From an uncultured Collinsella sp. (GTDB lineage Bacteria > Actinomycetota > Coriobacteriia > Coriobacteriales > Coriobacteriaceae), in assembly GCA_934630735.1 (NCBI GenBank), contig CAKTWK010000022.1, positions 1-31,052 on the forward strand: a stretch of DNA of 31,052 nt. Direction: 5' to 3'. The position numbers were made by a program, and so were the translations under genes. This document shows, in pieces, positions 26,694 to 31,052 of this stretch (position 1 is the stretch's first letter; each line of letters starts with the position of its first letter). The notes under the pieces are model-generated. The model was not told where the DNA came from. It searched no databases and saw nothing but the letters and a program-made list of their open reading frames with translations.

Positions 26694-28106
26694 ATGACCA
26701 AGAACCGCACCGAGGTCGCGGACATCGACCGCAGCCTCTACGACTTCACCTATGGCGAGGAGGGTTTCGAGCGCCTCGACGCCGGCATCACGCCCGACAT
26801 CGTGCGCGAGATCAGCGCCAAGAAGGACGAGCCGCAGTGGATGCTCGACTTGCGCTTCAAGTCCCTCGAGATCTTTAACCGTTTCCCGAATCCGACGTGG
26901 GGCCCCTCCATCGAGGGCCTGGACATGGACAACATCGTCACCTACGTCAAGCCCAACACCGACCAAAAACACGACTGGGAGTCGGTGCCCGACGACATCA
27001 AGAACACCTTTGAGCGCCTGGGCATCCCCGAGGCCGAGCGCAGCTACCTGGCAGGCGTCGGCGCACAGTACGACTCCGAGCTCGTCTACCACAACATGCA
27101 GGACACCGCGTCCAAGATGGGTATCGTCTACTCCGGCATTGAGGAGGCCCTGCACGATCCGCAGTGGGAGCCGCTCATCCACGAGAAGTTTATGACGCTC
27201 ATCCCGCCCACCGATCACAAGTTTGCGGCCCTGCACGGCGCCGTGTGGTCGGGCGGCTCGTTTGTCTACGTGCCCAAGGGCACCAAGCTTGACTTCCCGC
27301 TGCAGAGCTACTTCCGTCTCAACGCCAAGGGCGCCGGCCAGTTTGAGCACACGCTCATCATCGTCGAAGACGACGCCGACCTGCACTTTATCGAGGGCTG
27401 CTCCGCGCCCAAGTACAACGTGGCCAACCTCCACGCCGGCGCTGTGGAGCTCTTTGTGGGCAAGCGTGCGCACCTGCGCTACTCGACCATCGAGAACTGG
27501 TCCAAGAACATGTACAACCTCAACACCAAGCGTGCGCGCGTGGACGAGGACGGCGACATCGAGTGGATCAGTGGCTCCTTCGGCAGCCACGTGGGCTACC
27601 TCTACCCCATGAGCGTGCTCAACGGCCGCCGCGCCCGCTCGAGCTTTACCGGCATCACCTTTGCCGGCGCAGGCCAGAACCTCGATACCGGCTGCAAGGT
27701 CGTGCTCAACGCGCCCGATACCTCGGCAACCGTCGAGACCAAGGGCATCTCCAAGAGCGGCGGCATCCAGACCTTCCGCAGCTCAATCGTGGCCACGCCC
27801 GAGGCCGAGGGCTCCAAGGCAACCGTGAGCTGCCAGTCGCTCATGCTCGACGACCAGAGCCGGTCCGATACCATCCCTGCCATGGACATCCGCGCCAAGA
27901 ACGTCGACATCGGCCACGAGGCCACCATCGGCCGCATCGGCGATGACAAGGTGTTCTACCTGATGAGCCGCGGCATCTCGGAGGAAGAGGCCCGCACCAT
28001 GATCGTCAACGGCTTTGCCAACCCGGTCTCCAAGGAGCTGCCGCTTGAGTACGCCGTCGAGATGAACAACCTGATCAAGCTCGAGATGGAAGGAGCGATC
28101 GGATAA
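26694..28106 (+). CDS. sufB: Fe-S cluster scaffold protein SufB
   Basis: A 470-residue subunit of the SufBCD scaffold on which the [4Fe-4S] cluster is assembled. The sequence matches SufB over its full length: YHNMQ, ALHGAVWSGGSFVYVPKG, the FIEGCSAPKY segment (Cys236), HLRYSTIENWSKNMYNLNTKRA, and the C-terminal SRSDTIPAMDIRAKN and GHEATIGRIGDDKVFYLMSRGIS. Length is normal for the family. It begins 12 bases after sufC behind an AAGGGG site, and its stop overlaps the sufD start by one base (TAATG), indicating coupled translation. Confidence 0.97.
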   Translation: MTKNRTEVADIDRSLYDFTYGEEGFERLDAGITPDIVREISAKKDEPQWMLDLRFKSLEIFNRFPNPTWGPSIEGLDMDNIVTYVKPNTDQKHDWESVPDDIKNTFERLGIPEAERSYLAGVGAQYDSELVYHNMQDTASKMGIVYSGIEEALHDPQWEPLIHEKFMTLIPPTDHKFAALHGAVWSGGSFVYVPKGTKLDFPLQSYFRLNAKGAGQFEHTLIIVEDDADLHFIEGCSAPKYNVANLHAGAVELFVGKRAHLRYSTIENWSKNMYNLNTKRARVDEDGDIEWISGSFGSHVGYLYPMSVLNGRRARSSFTGITFAGAGQNLDTGCKVVLNAPDTSATVETKGISKSGGIQTFRSSIVATPEAEGSKATVSCQSLMLDDQSRSDTIPAMDIRAKNVDIGHEATIGRIGDDKVFYLMSRGISEEEARTMIVNGFANPVSKELPLEYAVEMNNLIKLEMEGAIG

Positions 28107-29377
28107 TGAAACAAACCACGAACACCGCTGCAACCACCCTTGAGCAGGTCAACGCGATGCCTGCCGCCACTTGGGGCTGGCTCAAGATGAACCAGACCAA
28201 GCTCGAGCTTTCCGACGAGCTTGCCGACGCACCCGCCGAGGCCGTTGAGGTCGAGGGCCTGGACGAGGGCATCGCCGGTGCCGCTGACGCCTTCGACGCC
28301 GCCATGGAAGCCATGGCCGAGCGCTTCCCCGAGCGCCGCGCCTCCGCCCCAGGTGATGCCGCCGACCGCGCCCGCATCACGCCCGAGACCGAGCTCGACG
28401 TGCCCGCCACCTCCGTCTATCAGGCCGGCGCCATCAAGCTCGAGGAGGAGCTCTCCCCCGCCGAGGCCTTCGAGACCGGCATGGGCGAGGCTGCCTACGC
28501 CTACCTGGCCGAGCACGCCGTCAAGCGCATCATCATCGATGTGCCCGCGTACCAGCACGCCACGGTTACCGTGCGCGTAAGCGGCGTCGACGCGGCGGCT
28601 GCGATTGCCGCCATCGACGTCGTCGCCCGCCCGCAGGCAACGCTCGACCTGCAGATTGCCCTGGACTCCCCCGTTGCCGGCGAGGGCGTCGTGGGTTCCG
28701 TGCTGCGCGTGTGCGCCCACGAGTACGCCACCGTCAACGTGACCTGCACGCAGACGCTCGACGATAGCTGGATCGCGCTCGACGACACCGGACTATTCCT
28801 GGACGAGGGCGCGCGCGTCAACGTGCAGCACACCGTCCTGGGTGCCGGCGCCAGCGCCACCGGCCTTGCTGGCGACCTGCTGGGCGACACCGCCAAGGTG
28901 ACGATCGACACCGATTACCTGGGCGCCCGCGAGCAAGTGCGCGACTTTAACTACGAGCTGCGCCACCGCGGTCGCAAGACCGAGTGCGAGATCGACGCCA
29001 ACGGCGTGCTGACCGGCACGTCCAAGAAGGTCTACCGCGGCACCATCGACCTCGTGCACGGCTGCAAGGGTGCCGTCGGCACCGAGCGCGAGACCGTGCT
29101 GCTCGCCAACAAGGGCGTCGACAACAAGACCGTCCCCGTCATCCTGTGCGACGAGGACGACGTTGCCGGCAACCACGGTGCCACCATCGGTCACGTCCGC
29201 GACGAGCAGCTGTTCTACCTCGCCTGCCGCGGCCTTGACCAAAACGCCGCCGAGGATCTGTTCATCCGCGCCAAGCTGGAGGATGCCGCACTTTCCGCCA
29301 CCGATGAGCGCACCCGCGCCGCCGTCGTCCGCCTGGGCAACAACCTGATCGATAACTTTGAAGAGGAGCTCGCATGA
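28106..29377 (+). CDS. sufD: Fe-S cluster assembly protein SufD
   Basis: A 423-residue SufD, paralogous to SufB and partner in the SufBC2D complex. The diagnostic C-terminal region reads GNHGATIGHVRDEQLFYLACRGLD, with the conserved His (357) that corresponds to the essential SufD His of the enterobacterial protein. The N-terminal 130 residues are Ala/Glu/Asp-rich and divergent, which is usual for SufD, but WGWLKMNQTKLEL near the start fits the family. It starts within the sufB stop and its own stop overlaps the sufS start by four bases (ATGA). Confidence 0.93.
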   Translation: MKQTTNTAATTLEQVNAMPAATWGWLKMNQTKLELSDELADAPAEAVEVEGLDEGIAGAADAFDAAMEAMAERFPERRASAPGDAADRARITPETELDVPATSVYQAGAIKLEEELSPAEAFETGMGEAAYAYLAEHAVKRIIIDVPAYQHATVTVRVSGVDAAAAIAAIDVVARPQATLDLQIALDSPVAGEGVVGSVLRVCAHEYATVNVTCTQTLDDSWIALDDTGLFLDEGARVNVQHTVLGAGASATGLAGDLLGDTAKVTIDTDYLGAREQVRDFNYELRHRGRKTECEIDANGVLTGTSKKVYRGTIDLVHGCKGAVGTERETVLLANKGVDNKTVPVILCDEDDVAGNHGATIGHVRDEQLFYLACRGLDQNAAEDLFIRAKLEDAALSATDERTRAAVVRLGNNLIDNFEEELA

Positions 29378-30699
29378 TCGACACCGAGCACGTTAAATGC
29401 GATACCTGCACAGCACCGGAGCCTATGGTGCTCGACGCCAGCGACGAGGCTTCGCGCGGCTGGCCTACCATCGACATCGAGACCAACCCCTACAAGGGCC
29501 AGTTCCCTCTGTTCCAGCAGCACCCCGAGATCGCCTTCCTCGATAGCGCCGCCACCGCACAGCGCCCCGCCTGCGTGCTCGACGCCGAACGCGACTTCTA
29601 TCAGCGCATGAACGCCAACCCCCTGCGCGGCCTGTACTCGCTGTCCGTCGAGGCCACCGAGGCTATCGCGAAGGTTCGCCAGCAGATCGCCGACCTCATC
29701 GGCGCCGCCCAGGCCAACGAAGTCGTCTTCACCCGCAACACCAGCGAGTCGCTCAACCTGGTCGCCAAGAGCTTTGCACCCACGGTGCTGGAGCCCGGCG
29801 ACGAGGTCGTCATCACCATCATGGAGCACCACTCCAACCTGATCCCGTGGCAGCAGGTCTGCCGCGAGACCGGTGCCAAGCTCGTCTACCTCTACCCCAC
29901 CAAGACCGGCCAGCTCACCACCGAGGAAGTGCTTGCCAAGGTGGGTCCCAAGACCAAGATTCTGGCCGTGGGTCAGGTCTCTAACGTGCTGGGCGTCGAG
30001 AACCCGGTCAAGAACCTCGGCAAGCTCGTGCACAAGTATGGCGGCTATCTGGTCGTCGACGGCGCGCAGTCGCTGCCGCATATGCCGGTCAACGTAGCCG
30101 ATCTGGGCGCCGACTTCTTTGCCTTTAGCGCGCACAAGGCCATGGGCCCCATGGGCATCGGCGTGCTGTGGGGCAAGATGGACCTGCTCAACGCCATGCC
30201 GCCCATGCTCACCGGCGGCGAGATGATCGATTCGGTCACCGAGCAGGACGCCGTCTGGGCGCCCGTCCCCGAGAAGTTCGAGGCCGGCACGCAGGACGCC
30301 GCCGGCATCTTCGCCACGGGCGCAGCGCTTGACTACCTCGTCAACACGGTGGGCTACGAAAACATCCAGGCACGCGAGCAGGCACTCGTCCACTATCTGA
30401 TGGGCGAACTCATGCAGCTCGACTTTGTCCAGATCATCGGCTCCATCTATTGGGATAACCATCACGGCGTCGTCAGCTTTAACGTCAAGGGTATCCACCC
30501 GCACGATGTCGCGAGCATCATGGACATGGACGGCGTGTGCATCCGCGCAGGCCACCACTGCGCACAGCCGCTGCTTACCTGGCTGGGCGTCGAGAACCTC
30601 GCCTGCTGCCGCGCCAGCGTGGCCTTCTACAACGACAAGGCCGATATCGACAAGTTCATCGCCGGCCTGCATCACGTTTGGAGCACGTTCAATGGGTAA
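29374..30699 (+). CDS. sufS: Cysteine desulfurase SufS
   Basis: A 441-residue PLP-dependent group II cysteine desulfurase that takes sulfur from L-cysteine and passes it to SufU. Motifs are AFLDSAATAQRP, FTRNTSESLNLVA, IMEHHSNLIPWQ, DGAQSLPH, the PLP lysine in FSAHKAMGP (Lys255) and the persulfide Cys in RAGHHCAQP (Cys396). It carries about 45 extra N-terminal residues before the usual start of the fold, including CDTC (Cys9, Cys12). Because the ATG overlaps the sufD stop, this long start seems real. The stop overlaps the sufU start by eight bases. Confidence 0.96.
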   Translation: MIDTEHVKCDTCTAPEPMVLDASDEASRGWPTIDIETNPYKGQFPLFQQHPEIAFLDSAATAQRPACVLDAERDFYQRMNANPLRGLYSLSVEATEAIAKVRQQIADLIGAAQANEVVFTRNTSESLNLVAKSFAPTVLEPGDEVVITIMEHHSNLIPWQQVCRETGAKLVYLYPTKTGQLTTEEVLAKVGPKTKILAVGQVSNVLGVENPVKNLGKLVHKYGGYLVVDGAQSLPHMPVNVADLGADFFAFSAHKAMGPMGIGVLWGKMDLLNAMPPMLTGGEMIDSVTEQDAVWAPVPEKFEAGTQDAAGIFATGAALDYLVNTVGYENIQAREQALVHYLMGELMQLDFVQIIGSIYWDNHHGVVSFNVKGIHPHDVASIMDMDGVCIRAGHHCAQPLLTWLGVENLACCRASVAFYNDKADIDKFIAGLHHVWSTFNG

Positions 30700-31052
30700 T
30701 CTGTACACCTCCACCACGTTTATGGAGCACAACTCGCACCCTGACTACAAATACGAGATGGACGCCCCCACACACGAGCACGAAGGCATCAACCCCAGCT
30801 GCGGCGACGAGCTCACCTTGCAGCTGCGCGTCGAGAACGGCGTTATCGAGGAGGCCTCGTTTACCGGTCACGGCTGCGCCATCAGCCAGGCCAGCGCCGA
30901 TATCATGGCCGATCTCATCACCGGCGAGACGGTCGAGGAGGCTCGTCGTCTGGCCGAGCTCTTCCTGGCCATGATTCGCGGCGAGAAGCTCTCCGAGGAG
31001 GACCTGGAAGACCTGGACGAGGCCGCCCAGCTCCAGGACATCTCGCACCTGC
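30692..31052 (+). CDS. sufU: Fe-S assembly sulfur-transfer protein SufU (partial, 3' end outside window)
   Basis: The first 120 codons of a SufU/IscU-like protein, open to the window end. It opens MGNLYTSTTF and contains NPSCGDELTLQL (Cys37, Asp39) and FTGHGCAISQASADIMADLI (Cys62). These are three of the four zinc ligands of SufU, and the fourth Cys should lie just beyond the window. The insertion between the GHGC helix and the C-terminal Cys region (ITGETVEEARRLAELF and following) fits SufU rather than IscU. In Gram-positive bacteria SufU accepts sulfur from SufS by zinc-ligand exchange. The start overlaps sufS by eight bases. Confidence 0.93.
   Translation, partial: MGNLYTSTTFMEHNSHPDYKYEMDAPTHEHEGINPSCGDELTLQLRVENGVIEEASFTGHGCAISQASADIMADLITGETVEEARRLAELFLAMIRGEKLSEEDLEDLDEAAQLQDISHL

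Noticed and set aside
25833..27590. Long minus-strand open frame opposite sufC and sufB
   Set aside because: It is the antisense shadow of GC-rich genes with G/C third positions; its translation is Val/Leu/Ala/Gly/His/Asp-rich and low complexity, and sufC/sufB are unmistakable.
29215..30732. Long minus-strand open frame opposite sufS
   Set aside because: Same antisense artefact; no ribosome site or family motif, and sufS has complete catalytic motifs on the other strand.

Overview
The window looks like a chromosomal segment of a gut actinobacterium of the class Coriobacteriia, most likely Collinsella or a close relative. This is an inference from three things: a GC-rich rrf2-sufCBDSU iron-sulfur operon, very long secreted proteins built from RICIN repeats, and an LPXTG-type surface protein. 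No rRNA, tRNA, insertion sequence or CRISPR array was found.

Positions 1-18,000 (all minus strand) hold five consecutive, very large secreted proteins. Each has a signal peptide, usually an acidic/Ser-rich spacer, and a long array of RICIN-type beta-trefoil repeats. They differ in their catalytic domains: in transcription order an L,D-transpeptidase (YkuD), a C39-like cysteine peptidase, an NlpC/P60 peptidase, a CHAP/NlpC-like cysteine peptidase, and a GH25 muramidase whose C-terminus carries the start of an N-acetylmuramoyl-L-alanine amidase domain. By hand count the arrays hold about 18, 18, 18, 12 and 24 sub-repeats, i.e. 6, 6, 6, 4 and 8 complete trefoils. A clear intrinsic terminator follows the first gene. 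The other four are closely spaced and probably co-transcribed. Together they carry enzymes that could cut or re-link most bond types of peptidoglycan, on one shared glycan-binding scaffold.

Positions 18,072-21,418 (minus strand) are a compact three-gene sugar operon: a GT2 glycosyltransferase, a GT4 glycosyltransferase and a dTDP-glucose 4,6-dehydratase. It lies directly upstream of the RICIN genes and may help build a surface glycan. Next come an AAA-ATPase-like protein with a degenerate PD-(D/E)XK tail (21,506-23,302) and a secreted, sortase-anchored protein with an unassigned, possibly lysozyme-like N-terminal domain (23,504-25,129).

Positions 25,269-31,052 hold an IscR-like Rrf2 regulator, divergent from a plus-strand suf operon: sufC, sufB, sufD, sufS and sufU (the last cut by the window end). 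The suf genes overlap or nearly abut and encode the Fe-S assembly scaffold, cysteine desulfurase and sulfur-transfer partner. The shared intergenic region holds two inverted repeats, one overlapping a good -35 box, which suggests Fe-S-responsive autoregulation. The suf genes are visibly richer in G+C than the RICIN and glycosyltransferase genes, consistent with conserved core next to accessory surface-variation DNA.
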